DNA of 16,160 nucleotides from the NCBI GenBank assembly GCA_000433875.1, contig HF993338.1, positions 1-16,160 of the forward strand, given 5' to 3'. Made by a program: the position numbers and the translations under genes. This stretch comes from Firmicutes bacterium CAG:884 (lineage in GTDB: Bacteria; Bacillota_I; Bacilli_A; RF39; UBA660). Each line of letters begins with the position of its first letter. Position 1 is the first letter of the stretch. Below, piece after piece: positions 1 through 6,761 of the stretch. The notes beneath the pieces are model-generated. The model made no database searches, had not been told where the DNA came from, and saw only the letters and a list, made by a program, of their open reading frames with translations.

Positions 1-1
1 T

Positions 2-1324
2 AAAAAGAAAGTATATGGTTATTTAATAGATAGTGGTTTAAAAATGAATGATCAATTTACTTTATATAATTTATATATAGTAAGTGAAGCTCCGATTTTT
101 GCACCCCAAGATTGTTCTTTATTCTTTGCTGGATTTAATAATTTAATAAATATAAATTATAATAATAATTTTAATACATCAAAAGTAACAAATATGAGTT
201 ATATGTTTTTGCCGGCTACACCTGGTGACTGGGGCGATATTGTTACTTTAACAGCTAATAACCAAAATATTAAACCATCATTTATTGATAGAAAAAGTGA
301 TGGCGTACTTGAGATGATGATGTCCGGTGGAGGTTCTTCCGTAGGTTTTTATTCAGTTATTGAAAAATTAGATTTAAGTAATTTTAATACTTCAAAAGTA
401 ACAAATATGCGTGGTATGTTTAGCCGGTGTCTCTCATTATTAACTCTTAACCTAAGCTGTTTTAATACCTCAAATGTAACAGATATGCAGGTTATGTTTT
501 CAGGCTGTTCATCCTTAACAAGTTTGGTTTTTAACAATTTTAATACTTCAAAAGTAACAAATATGCAATATATGTTTTTAAATTGTGGATCATTAATGAG
601 TCTGGATTTAAGTAGTTTTAATACATCAAAAGTAACCAGTATGTTTAATATGTTTTATAATTGTTCATCTTTAACAAGTTTAGTTTTAAACAATTTTAAT
701 ACCTCAAATGTAACTAGTATGGGTGCTATGTTTTCTAATTGTTCATCATTAACAAGTTTGGTTTTAAACAATTTTAATACCTCAAATGTAACAAATATGG
801 GAAGCATGTTTAATAATTGTTCATCTTTAACAAGTTTAGATTTAAGTAGTTTTAATACATCAAATGTAACGCATATGAGCTTTATGTTTTCTGATTGTTC
901 ATCCTTAACGAGTTTAGATTTAAGTGGTTTTAACACATCAAATGTAACAAATATGCGTTGTATGTTTGATTCTTGTTTATCTTTAACAAATTTGGATTTA
1001 AATAGCTTTAATACATCAAAAGTAACAAATATGGAAAGAATGTTTGATTCTTGTTCATCTTTAACAAATTTAGATTTGAGCAGTTTTAATACATCAAAAG
1101 TAACGGATATGAGCTTTATGTTTAATGATTGCCAAAAACTTCAAACACAAATAAATATAATGAATGCAGGTATAAATACCTATTCTTCGATGTTTCGGTT
1201 GGCATTAACTGATCCTGATGCATATGTTATAATTGGTTATACTACTGAAACGCAATCTATCGCTGAAGCAATGAAAGCAACGGCTGATAGTAATTCATCT
1301 AAAATAACATTAAAACAAATATAA
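2..1324 (+). CDS. BspA-like surface repeat protein (DUF285), 5'-partial
   Basis: The reading frame is open from base 2 with no stop, and the ATG at 44 has no convincing Shine-Dalgarno, so this is probably the C-terminal part of a larger protein whose start lies upstream. After a short lead (LYIVSEAPIFAPQDC) come eleven copies of the DUF285/BspA motif, roughly L-D-L-S-S-F-N-T-S-N-V-T-x-M-x-x-M-F-x-x-C-x-S-L-T-S. The first is separated from the other ten by an unrelated insert of about 55 residues that includes a Gly-rich stretch. In this family the repeats form a leucine-rich-repeat-like solenoid, found on surface proteins of host-associated bacteria and protists and linked to adhesion. I see no LPXTG signal or C-terminal membrane anchor; the last 60 residues after the repeats are non-repetitive. 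Any secretion signal would be upstream. The family is clear; the adhesin role is inferred. Confidence 0.85.
   Translation, partial: KKKVYGYLIDSGLKMNDQFTLYNLYIVSEAPIFAPQDCSLFFAGFNNLININYNNNFNTSKVTNMSYMFLPATPGDWGDIVTLTANNQNIKPSFIDRKSDGVLEMMMSGGGSSVGFYSVIEKLDLSNFNTSKVTNMRGMFSRCLSLLTLNLSCFNTSNVTDMQVMFSGCSSLTSLVFNNFNTSKVTNMQYMFLNCGSLMSLDLSSFNTSKVTSMFNMFYNCSSLTSLVLNNFNTSNVTSMGAMFSNCSSLTSLVLNNFNTSNVTNMGSMFNNCSSLTSLDLSSFNTSNVTHMSFMFSDCSSLTSLDLSGFNTSNVTNMRCMFDSCLSLTNLDLNSFNTSKVTNMERMFDSCSSLTNLDLSSFNTSKVTDMSFMFNDCQKLQTQINIMNAGINTYSSMFRLALTDPDAYVIIGYTTETQSIAEAMKATADSNSSKITLKQI
383..1163 (+). repeat. Ten tandem 78-bp coding repeats
   Basis: Phe-Asn-Thr codons recur exactly every 78 bp (383, 461, 539 and onward), giving ten contiguous 26-codon units. 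Units near 690-860 are almost identical at DNA level, while outer ones have diverged. This pattern fits copy-number change by recombination or slippage. Confidence 0.9.
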
Positions 1325-1346
1325 AAGCAAGGTTTTCCTTGCTTTT
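1323..1346. terminator. Bidirectional terminator shared by BspA-like gene and tmcAL
   Basis: A perfect 10-bp stem (AAAAGCAAGG / CCTTGCTTTT) with a TTTT loop lies between two convergent genes. Its A/T ends give a U-tract in both directions. The upstream stop (1322-1324) falls in the left arm and the tmcAL stop (1345-1347, minus) in the right arm. Confidence 0.9.
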
Positions 1347-2424
1347 AATGTTTGATTACACTTGTTTTATATTCTTTTTCTTTATTTTTATAATCACATA
1401 TTATTGATGATTTATATTCAATATCAAATAAAGGACTAATATTTTTTTTATAATTATAAACTATTTTTAAATCAGTTTTAATAGAAGATAAATATTTTTG
1501 ACCATCCTTTGAAAAACCTAATACTCTTATATAATCTATATTTCTATTTGCTGATTTATAGGTTTGACACAATATATGAACAATAGTTCTTTTGATTCTA
1601 TTATAAGTATATCTTTTACATTTAACTTTTAATATAAAATCATCTAAATTATTAGAATCAAAAATATATTTTTTGAATCTATTTTCTATACCTTCATCTA
1701 CACCTAATATATTATTCAAATTATCATTTGAAATAATTTGATATTTTATTAGATTAAAATAATCATTTAGATCTTTATATTCAATTAAAGAAATATCATA
1801 AGGAATATAAGATTTAATATCTATACCATTTTTAAGAGCTGATCTAAGAGCTGAACTAGAACATATTTTCGCTAATTCATTTGAATTATAATCATTTGTT
1901 CTTTTAATAGTATAAGGTTTAATATTATAATTATTTTTAATAATTTCTTTAATATAACTTATACCTAATATATCATTTGGTTTATCAATATTTTCATTAT
2001 ATATATTTGATATAGCTTTAGGATAATTAATATTTGAATTAATTATATCTTTTATTTTGTTATCATTTTCTAATTGTAGATTTGCTAGATTATATAATTT
2101 ATTAATATCATTACACTCGGAACCAAATACTAATGTATCTATCTTTAATTCATTTAATATTTTTAAAGCAGCATAAGCAAAATAATCAGCACTTTGAGTA
2201 GCATATAGATAAGGTAGTTCAACTACAATATCTATATTATTATCAAGAGCGATTTTTGTTTTATTCCATTTGTTAATAATACTAACATCACCACGCTCTG
2301 TGAAGTTGCCACTCATAATACAAACGATAGTATGATTTGGAAATAATTCCCTTACTTTATCAATAAAATATTTGTGCCCATAATGAAATGGATTAAACTC
2401 TACAATAATACCAACAGATTTCAT
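1345..2424 (-). CDS. tmcAL: tRNA(Met) cytidine acetate ligase TmcAL (YlbM family)
   Basis: This family uses ATP and acetate to make N4-acetylcytidine at the wobble position (C34) of elongator tRNA-Met, in the cytoplasm. The N-terminus reads GIIVEFNPFHYGHKYF, with the nucleotidyltransferase HxGH motif at residues 14-17, followed by family blocks MSGNFTERGDVSI and VELPYLYATQSADYFA. Length 359 aa is somewhat below the roughly 400 aa usual in Bacillus. The ATG is preceded at 3 nt by GGTGAT, and a predicted promoter lies just upstream. It is divergent from yceD-rpmF; ylbM, ylbN and rpmF are also neighbours in Bacillus. The gene is extremely AT-rich and its C-terminal third (KNKEKEYKT at the end) is poorly conserved. 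Confidence 0.9.
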   Translation of the reverse strand: MKSVGIIVEFNPFHYGHKYFIDKVRELFPNHTIVCIMSGNFTERGDVSIINKWNKTKIALDNNIDIVVELPYLYATQSADYFAYAALKILNELKIDTLVFGSECNDINKLYNLANLQLENDNKIKDIINSNINYPKAISNIYNENIDKPNDILGISYIKEIIKNNYNIKPYTIKRTNDYNSNELAKICSSSALRSALKNGIDIKSYIPYDISLIEYKDLNDYFNLIKYQIISNDNLNNILGVDEGIENRFKKYIFDSNNLDDFILKVKCKRYTYNRIKRTIVHILCQTYKSANRNIDYIRVLGFSKDGQKYLSSIKTDLKIVYNYKKNISPLFDIEYKSSIICDYKNKEKEYKTSVIKH

Positions 2425-2439
2425 AAAATCACCATAAAT

Positions 2440-2468
2440 ATAATACCATAAAAACTTGCAATTTGTAA
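2440..2468 (-). promoter_or_regulatory. SigA-type promoter of tmcAL
   Basis: On the minus strand, TTACAA (2468-2463), a 17-nt spacer and TATTAT (2445-2440). The expected start near 2433 coincides with the first base of the GGTGAT Shine-Dalgarno (2433-2428), so the leader would be only about 9 nt. Confidence 0.6.
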
Positions 2469-2484
2469 TTTTTTTTTGTATAAT
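2456..2484 (+). promoter_or_regulatory. SigA-type promoter of yceD-rpmF
   Basis: TTGCAA (2456-2461), 17-nt spacer rich in T, and a perfect TATAAT (2479-2484). The predicted start near 2491 gives a leader of about 14 nt with SD AGAGGCG. It overlaps the divergent tmcAL promoter. Confidence 0.75.
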
Positions 2485-2504
2485 ACTTGAAGAGAGGCGA
2501 AAGT

Positions 2505-2957
2505 ATGAATATTGATATTACAAAATTAAGAAGTAATTTTGAAAAAGTAATTAATATTGATGAAGAAGTTAATAATATAACTGAAGGCTTAGAAGGAACC
2601 GATATTAAAAAAATAAAAAACTTAGTTATTACAGGCTATATTGATAGAGATGTTATTGATGAATATCATATCTATCTTAAAATAGAGGGTACATTAATAT
2701 TAGAATGTGCAATTACATTAAAAGAAATTGAATATCCAATTTCAATTGAAATTGATGATAATTATGAAGATTTAATGGCTGAAATCGGGGAAAATGTAAA
2801 AAATATAACAAATACACTTGATATTTGGCCAATTATATGGCATAATGTATTATTGGTTGTACCAATGCGCGTAGTAAGTCCTGGTGCGGAAGCAGAAGTT
2901 ACCAAAGGTGATGGCTGGGAATTTATAAGTGCTGAAAATAATGAGAAAGAGGTGTAA
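2505..2957 (+). CDS. yceD: YceD/DUF177 family protein (YlbN)
   Basis: A 150-aa protein of the DUF177 family, almost always encoded directly before rpmF. Characterised relatives (bacterial YceD, plant DUF177) are linked to 23S rRNA accumulation and ribosome assembly, but no enzymatic activity is known. Visible family features are the N-terminal MNIDITKLR, a central acidic stretch, and the block LILECAITLKEIEYPISIEI followed by a negatively charged region. The Cys in LECAIT sits where many members begin a CxRCL motif, but here no second Cys is present. I chose the ATG at 2505 because SD AGAGGCG (2493-2499) serves it; the longer frame from a TTG at 2487 would begin upstream of the predicted transcript start. 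rpmF follows 2 nt after the stop, so the two are one operon. Confidence 0.85.
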   Translation: MNIDITKLRSNFEKVINIDEEVNNITEGLEGTDIKKIKNLVITGYIDRDVIDEYHIYLKIEGTLILECAITLKEIEYPISIEIDDNYEDLMAEIGENVKNITNTLDIWPIIWHNVLLVVPMRVVSPGAEAEVTKGDGWEFISAENNEKEV

Positions 2958-2959
2958 GT

Positions 2960-3145
2960 ATGGCTGTACCATTTAGAAAAGTAAGTAAGACTAGCGGAAG
3001 AATGCGTCGTACACATTACAAAATTAGTGCGAATGCTACAACAACTTGTCCAAAATGTGGAGCAGAAGTAAGACCACATCGTGTATGTAAAGAATGTGGA
3101 TCATATAAAGGAAAAGAAGTAATCGCTAAAAAAGAAGAAAAATAA
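2960..3145 (+). CDS. rpmF: Large ribosomal subunit protein bL32, zinc-binding form
   Basis: A 61-aa bL32. The N-terminus MAVPFRKVSKTSGRMRRTHYK is the family signature. Two Cys pairs, C30-x2-C33 and C43-x2-C46, form the four-cysteine zinc ribbon of the zinc-requiring (C+) paralogue. SD AGAGGTG lies 5-6 nt before ATG, inside the end of yceD, so translation is likely coupled. The gene ends in a terminator that contains its stop codon. Confidence 0.96.
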   Translation: MAVPFRKVSKTSGRMRRTHYKISANATTTCPKCGAEVRPHRVCKECGSYKGKEVIAKKEEK

Positions 3146-3167
3146 CATTTATGTTGTTTTTTTTTTT
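3141..3167 (+). terminator. Terminator of yceD-rpmF
   Basis: AATAACAT (3141-3148) pairs with ATGTTGTT (3151-3158) with one G-U pair, followed by an uninterrupted T-run to 3167. The rpmF stop (3143-3145) is inside the left arm. Confidence 0.8.
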
Positions 3168-3170
3168 ATT

Positions 3171-3184
3171 TAATGGTACCATTA
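3171..3184. repeat. 14-bp perfect palindrome
   Basis: TAATGGTACCATTA is its own reverse complement. It lies between the rpmF terminator and the prepilin gene and overlaps a TATAAT (3183-3188). It could be a repressor operator; there is no second copy in the window. Confidence 0.35.
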
Positions 3185-3197
3185 TAATGGTGATAGA

Positions 3198-3563
3198 ATG
3201 AAAAAAGGTTTTACATTAATCGAATTACTTGCTGTTATTGTTTTGGTAGGTGGTTTATTTACAATTGTTATGAGTATGATAAGTGGACAAATAAGAAATG
3301 AAGAACAAACAATAAATGAAGCTGAACTAAAAACTTATTGTGCGGCTGCTAAACTATATGTTAATAAAGATGATTATAAAGATAAATTAAAAGAAATTAA
3401 ATTAATTGATTTAGAGAAAGATGGTATTTTAAGTAATTTAAGTGGTAAATATAAAAACAAATCAGTTTATGTTCAATATGTAGGTAATTATTATTGTTGT
3501 TGTGCTGATAAGGATGGTAAGAGTTGTAATCAGGATGTTTGTAAAGGAACTGTAACGCCTTAA
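3198..3563 (+). CDS. Type IV prepilin-like (pseudopilin) protein
   Basis: The N-terminus MKKGFTLIELLAVIVLVGGL is a textbook class III prepilin leader: two Lys, Gly at the cleavage point, Phe at mature +1 and Glu at +5, then a hydrophobic helix to about residue 28. A prepilin peptidase would cut after Gly4. The C-terminal domain (residues 30-121) is short, with a Cys cluster YYCCC near residue 100 and two more Cys within the next 17 residues, and looks disulfide- or metal-stabilised. It resembles ComGC-type pseudopilins in size and leader, but no other pilus or competence gene is adjacent, so the machine it serves is unknown. Start is set by GGTGAT 3 nt before ATG. I see no good -35 upstream. 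Confidence 0.8.
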   Translation: MKKGFTLIELLAVIVLVGGLFTIVMSMISGQIRNEEQTINEAELKTYCAAAKLYVNKDDYKDKLKEIKLIDLEKDGILSNLSGKYKNKSVYVQYVGNYYCCCADKDGKSCNQDVCKGTVTP

Positions 3564-4633
3564 ATACAAAATCCTAGTATTGTAAAATAACTTATTAGAC
3601 TTGAACCACCATATGATATAAAGGGAAGGGTTATTCCTGTAATTGGTAATAGACCAATTGTCATACCGATATTTTGTATTTGTTGATAAAAGAGCATTGA
3701 TACTAAGCCGATAATAACATATTTGGTGGTACCGTGCTTTTTATATGCTAATTTTATTAGTTTTGTATCAAATACTAATATTAATATAATTAGAAATAGG
3801 GATCCTATAAATCCATAGTTAGATGCAAAGATGGCGAATATGAAATCTGTTTGGGGTTCAGGGAAATATAGTGGAGTATTTTTAAAACCATAACCGAATA
3901 ATCCGGCTGAGCCAATAGAACTTATACCATTAGTTAATTGGTAACCATTTGCTTCTTTCCAGGATAATATTCGTTCTAATCTTAATTGCCAGCTGGCACC
4001 AAATATTTTTACAAATATAGAGTTATAGTATTTATATATAATATATAATGATGTTATTGTTAGAATAATTATAAAAAATAACATAATAAACCATTTACAA
4101 TTTATTTTTGATGTAAATAGCATTGATATCATTATTATAAAATATATTATTACATTACCAGTATCTGGTTCAAGGAATGTTAAAACACTTGGAATAAAGG
4201 TTATAATAAGACATCTAACTATTAGATAGAATTCATCTTTAGTAGTTATATTTCTTTTTTTATTAAAATTATTTATGGTGAGTGCTAGTAAAATTATTAA
4301 GACTATTTTCATAAATTCGCTTGGTTGGAAACTGAAACCAAATAGGTTATACCAGCATCTAGCGCCGTTTATGTATTTTCCAAAGAATAGTAAACCTAGT
4401 AATAAAATATTTAGAACTATATATAGAAAAAAGATTATTTTATAAATATAGGATTTTCCTATTTTTTTTATAAGAATCATTATTGTTATTCCGATCATAT
4501 ACCAAATTATTTGTTTAATAAACAAATTATTGTAACTTTTTGGTAGTATTGCTTGAGCTGAATAGATTGTTGAAATACTTATTATAAAAAATAGTGTTAA
4601 GAAGATGTAAATAAATGATATTTTTTTATTCAT
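3560..4633 (-). CDS. SEDS family peptidoglycan polymerase (FtsW/RodA/SpoVE)
   Basis: SEDS proteins are multi-pass membrane glycosyltransferases that polymerise lipid II and work with class B penicillin-binding proteins in elongation, division or spore cortex synthesis. Motifs in order: GARCWYNLFG then FQPSEFMKI; FLEPDTGNVI; PEPQTDFIFAIFASNYGFIG, which holds the conserved periplasmic Asp; and GITLPFISYGGSSL near the C-terminus. About nine or ten hydrophobic segments are visible. Length 357 aa is slightly short: the protein stops at ILGFCI, roughly 10-20 residues before the usual end. I cannot tell FtsW, RodA and SpoVE apart here, and no partner PBP gene is in the window. Start is supported by GAAAGGA about 7 nt before ATG. 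Its stop overlaps the stop of the convergent prepilin gene. Confidence 0.85.
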   Translation of the reverse strand: MNKKISFIYIFLTLFFIISISTIYSAQAILPKSYNNLFIKQIIWYMIGITIMILIKKIGKSYIYKIIFFLYIVLNILLLGLLFFGKYINGARCWYNLFGFSFQPSEFMKIVLIILLALTINNFNKKRNITTKDEFYLIVRCLIITFIPSVLTFLEPDTGNVIIYFIIMISMLFTSKINCKWFIMLFFIIILTITSLYIIYKYYNSIFVKIFGASWQLRLERILSWKEANGYQLTNGISSIGSAGLFGYGFKNTPLYFPEPQTDFIFAIFASNYGFIGSLFLIILILVFDTKLIKLAYKKHGTTKYVIIGLVSMLFYQQIQNIGMTIGLLPITGITLPFISYGGSSLISYFTILGFCI

Positions 4634-4683
4634 ATATTATCCTTTCGTTTCACTATTATTTTATACTACTTAAAAATAAATAT

Positions 4684-4712
4684 TTGTAAAATTATAGAAA
4701 ATAATGTATAAT
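4684..4712 (+). promoter_or_regulatory. SigA-type promoter of the EIIB-like gene
   Basis: TTGTAA (4684-4689), 17-nt spacer, TATAAT (4707-4712). The predicted start near 4719 is next to the SD AGGTGAT (4720-4726). Confidence 0.75.
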
Positions 4713-4730
4713 ATTGAATAGGTGATAAGA

Positions 4731-5045
4731 ATGGATTATATACAATATATTTTGATTGCACTTATTTTAGTTATAATAGCGCTTGCTATTACAAGATCTA
4801 AGAGAAAAGATTTTAAAGTAGAGGCTAATAAATTGGTTACATATTTGGGTGGTAAAGAGAATATTGAATCTTATGAGGTTAATCATTCAAGGTTTGTTGC
4901 TTTACTTAAGAATATGGATTTAGTTAATAAAGATGCTATTTTGAAGATGGGCGCTAAGGGAATTGTTGAAATTGATAATCAATTAAAAATAATTCTTGGT
5001 GAAGAAACTGGTCAAATTAAGAAGTATATTGATGAATTAAAGTAA
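4731..5045 (+). CDS. Membrane-anchored PTS EIIB-like domain lacking the phosphocysteine
   Basis: A 104-aa protein: one N-terminal transmembrane helix (about residues 5-23), a basic stop (RSKRKD), then a single domain matching the glucose-family EIIB fold. The match includes YLGGKENI, the loop before the usual Cys-x-T-R-L-R, GAKGIVEIDNQLKIILGE and a final QIKKYIDEL helix. Aligned to EIIB of PtsG, the phosphorylated Cys position is occupied by Asn51 (EVNHSRF) while the following Arg is kept. It therefore cannot carry phosphate in the usual way and probably acts as a sensor, scaffold or binding module. There is no EIIC or EIIA nearby; the next gene is a histidine kinase with its own promoter. 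I set the start at the ATG because SD AGGTGAT ends 4 nt before it; the in-frame GTG at 4722 lies inside that SD. Confidence 0.7.
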   Translation: MDYIQYILIALILVIIALAITRSKRKDFKVEANKLVTYLGGKENIESYEVNHSRFVALLKNMDLVNKDAILKMGAKGIVEIDNQLKIILGEETGQIKKYIDELK

Positions 5046-5060
5046 ATTTTTTACTTTTTT
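5039..5060 (+). terminator. Terminator of the EIIB-like gene
   Basis: AAAGTAAA (5039-5046) pairs with TTTACTTT (5050-5057) around a TTT loop, then further T residues. The stop codon (5043-5045) is inside the left arm. Confidence 0.75.
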
Positions 5061-5067
5061 TTATTTT

Positions 5068-5111
5068 TTCGACAAATTTAGACAAATTGCGAAAAAAATA
5101 TGTAATATAAT
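5068..5111 (+). promoter_or_regulatory. Tandem Spo0A-box-like sites plus -10 of the kinase gene
   Basis: TTCGACAAA (5068-5076) is the exact reverse complement of the 0A-box consensus TTTGTCGAA. TTAGACAAA (5078-5086) is its one-base variant, placed 10 bp (one helical turn) downstream in the same orientation. A perfect TATAAT follows at 5106-5111 without a good -35 at 16-18 bp, so the second box covers about -40 to -32, where Spo0A sits at SigA-dependent activated promoters such as spoIIG. The sites are read directly; activation by Spo0A is inferred. Confidence 0.6.
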
Positions 5112-5129
5112 GTAGAAGAAGGTGATATT

Positions 5130-6359
5130 ATGGATTTTTATGTAAATTCAATTGTTTGTTTTATTGTTGCTATTTTTCCTATTTTGATTACAACTCTTTA
5201 TATTATATATACTAAAAGTTTAGGTAAGATTGAAAAGAATTTGTGTGCTGATTTTTCGATAATTGCTTCTGAGTATTTACTTATGTTGTGTGAACCAAGA
5301 GAAACTTTACTAATTTCTAGTATTCCTCTTTTACTTGCTTTATTTTCTAAAAGAAAGATCGCAACTCTTTCCTCAGCTTTTATACTTTTTTACTTATCTT
5401 TTGAGCAGTTTGGTTTTAATGTATATATACTTATAATTGAATATTTTTTACTTTATATGTTATTTTATTTATATAGTTTTAAAAAAATATCCAAGTATGT
5501 TTTAGGTTTTTTGTTTTGTTTTATAAAACTGATTTCTTTTTGGATCTTTGTTTTAAATGATAAAGTTGGGAATTTATCAATTTTTAATGCTGGGGAAATT
5601 GTAAATATTTCTTTTGTGTTTATGATTAGTGTTGTTGTTTTTATCTTTACGTATGAAAAGTGTATGGCGACAACCAAGTTATTTTTGAGTTTGAAAGAGT
5701 TAGAGGAAAATAAGCAGATAAAACAAACTTTATTTAAAATTTCGCATGAAATAAAGAATCCGCTTGCTGTTTGTAAGGGATATCTTGATATGTATGATTG
5801 TAATAATGAGGATCATACAAGAAAGTATGTTCCTATAATTAAATCAGAGCTTGAAAAGACTTTAGTTATTTTACAGGATTTTTTGAGTTTGACAAAAACT
5901 AATTTGAAGTTAGAATTACTTGATGTTAATTGTTTGATAGAGGATTGTTTAGATAATATTGAATTGTTACTTGATTCTAATCATATTGATTTGAAAAAGG
6001 AACTTTTAGATGATGAAATATATATAAATGGTGATTATAATAGGTTACATCAGGTTCTTGTTAATGTTATTAAAAATGCTGTTGAGGCAATGGATGATAA
6101 GGATTGTAAGGAATTATACGTTAGATCTTATTTAGATGAAAAGTATGCTTATATTGAGATAGAAGATACGGGTGGGGGCATTGATAAGGATGTTTTAGAA
6201 GATATTATGAAACCTTTTTATACGACAAAAACAGATGGTACTGGATTAGGTGTACCACTTTCAATGGAAATAATTAATGCTCATAATGGCGAGTTTAGTT
6301 TTAAGGTGGGATTAAAAAATGGAACATTGGTTTTCATTAGACTTCCTAGAGAGTTATAA
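5130..6359 (+). CDS. Membrane sensor histidine kinase, sporulation-kinase-like
   Basis: A 409-aa HisKA/HATPase_c kinase. Residues 1-185 hold about six hydrophobic segments with only short loops and no evident PAS or extracellular domain, as in KinB-type sporulation kinases. The H-box FKISHEIKNPLAVCKGY places the phosphorylated His at residue 206. The ATPase part shows an N-box (VLVNVIKNAVEAM), G1 (EDTGGGID), F-box (PFYTTK) and G2 (TGLGVPLS), so it looks active. No response regulator is adjacent; orphan kinases of this form commonly feed the Spo0F/Spo0B/Spo0A relay or Spo0A directly. Spo0A-box-like sites in its promoter support a sporulation link. GGTGAT lies 3 nt before ATG. The signal it senses is unknown; the neighbouring EIIB-like membrane protein is a possible partner by position only. 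Confidence 0.85.
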   Translation: MDFYVNSIVCFIVAIFPILITTLYIIYTKSLGKIEKNLCADFSIIASEYLLMLCEPRETLLISSIPLLLALFSKRKIATLSSAFILFYLSFEQFGFNVYILIIEYFLLYMLFYLYSFKKISKYVLGFLFCFIKLISFWIFVLNDKVGNLSIFNAGEIVNISFVFMISVVVFIFTYEKCMATTKLFLSLKELEENKQIKQTLFKISHEIKNPLAVCKGYLDMYDCNNEDHTRKYVPIIKSELEKTLVILQDFLSLTKTNLKLELLDVNCLIEDCLDNIELLLDSNHIDLKKELLDDEIYINGDYNRLHQVLVNVIKNAVEAMDDKDCKELYVRSYLDEKYAYIEIEDTGGGIDKDVLEDIMKPFYTTKTDGTGLGVPLSMEIINAHNGEFSFKVGLKNGTLVFIRLPREL

Positions 6360-6373
6360 AATATTTTTAAATT

Positions 6374-6399
6374 AAACTCACATTTTTATATGAGTTTTT
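6374..6399 (+). terminator. Terminator of the kinase gene
   Basis: AAACTCA (6374-6380) pairs with TGAGTTT (6391-6397), then T residues. The stem starts 14 nt after the stop, unlike most terminators in this window. The minus-strand U-tract is weak. Confidence 0.7.
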
Positions 6400-6404
6400 A
6401 AAAT

Positions 6405-6442
6405 AAAAAAAAGTAAATTATTCCATTTCATTTACTTTTTTT
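6405..6442 (-). terminator. Terminator of rpsT
   Basis: A 13-bp perfect stem (AAAAAAAGTAAAT / ATTTACTTTTTTT) with an 11-nt loop. On the minus strand the distal arm ends in a U-tract. The rpsT stop (6420-6418) lies at the loop edge. Confidence 0.75.
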
Positions 6443-6681
6443 GTTAAACGTGATTTATTACGTGCAACGAAATTTTTGCTTGCAATTCCTTTTTGAGCGG
6501 CTTTGTCAATTTTTTTAGTTGCGATTTTTAAACACTCTTCGGCTTTTGTTTTATCTTTACCTGCTACAGCTCTTTCTACGTTTTTGAAAGCTGTTTTCAT
6601 ACTTGCTTCGTAGTTATTGTTTGATTCTTCTCTTCTTGAGATAACTTTAACTGCTTTTTTAGCATTCTTCATATTTGGCAT
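6418..6681 (-). CDS. rpsT: Small ribosomal subunit protein bS20
   Basis: An 87-aa, very basic helical protein with the bS20 pattern: MPNMKNAKKAVKV at the N-terminus, many Lys/Arg, the central helix YEASMKTAFKNVERAV, and a late AAQKGIASKNFVARNKSRL block that matches the family. It binds the 5' and 3' minor domains of 16S rRNA early in assembly. It has the fullest SD in the window, GGAGGTGA, 4 nt before ATG. Its leader contains a 6-bp hairpin (6701-6716) with an AAAA loop 8 nt upstream of the SD; a weak promoter (TTGTTA at 6732-6727, TATAGA at 6707-6702, 19-nt spacer) overlaps this hairpin, so its role is unclear. The rpsT/gpr divergent arrangement matches Bacillus. Confidence 0.95.
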   Translation of the reverse strand: MPNMKNAKKAVKVISRREESNNNYEASMKTAFKNVERAVAGKDKTKAEECLKIATKKIDKAAQKGIASKNFVARNKSRLTKKVNEME

Positions 6682-6761
6682 ATTTTCACCTCCATTTGTA
6701 ATCTATAAAAATAGATCTCTTTTTGATAACAAACATATTTTAGCAAACTTTTAGTAAAAAT

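Noticed and set aside
349..936. Minus-strand open frames across the BspA-like repeats
   Set aside because: They mirror the repeat periodicity of the plus-strand gene and have no SD or family match.
2762..3079. Minus-strand frame opposite yceD and rpmF
   Set aside because: Both plus-strand genes are certain; the antisense product is Ser/Thr-rich with no start signal.
5465..5677. Minus-strand frame inside the kinase gene
   Set aside because: Shadow of the membrane region of a well-supported kinase; no SD.
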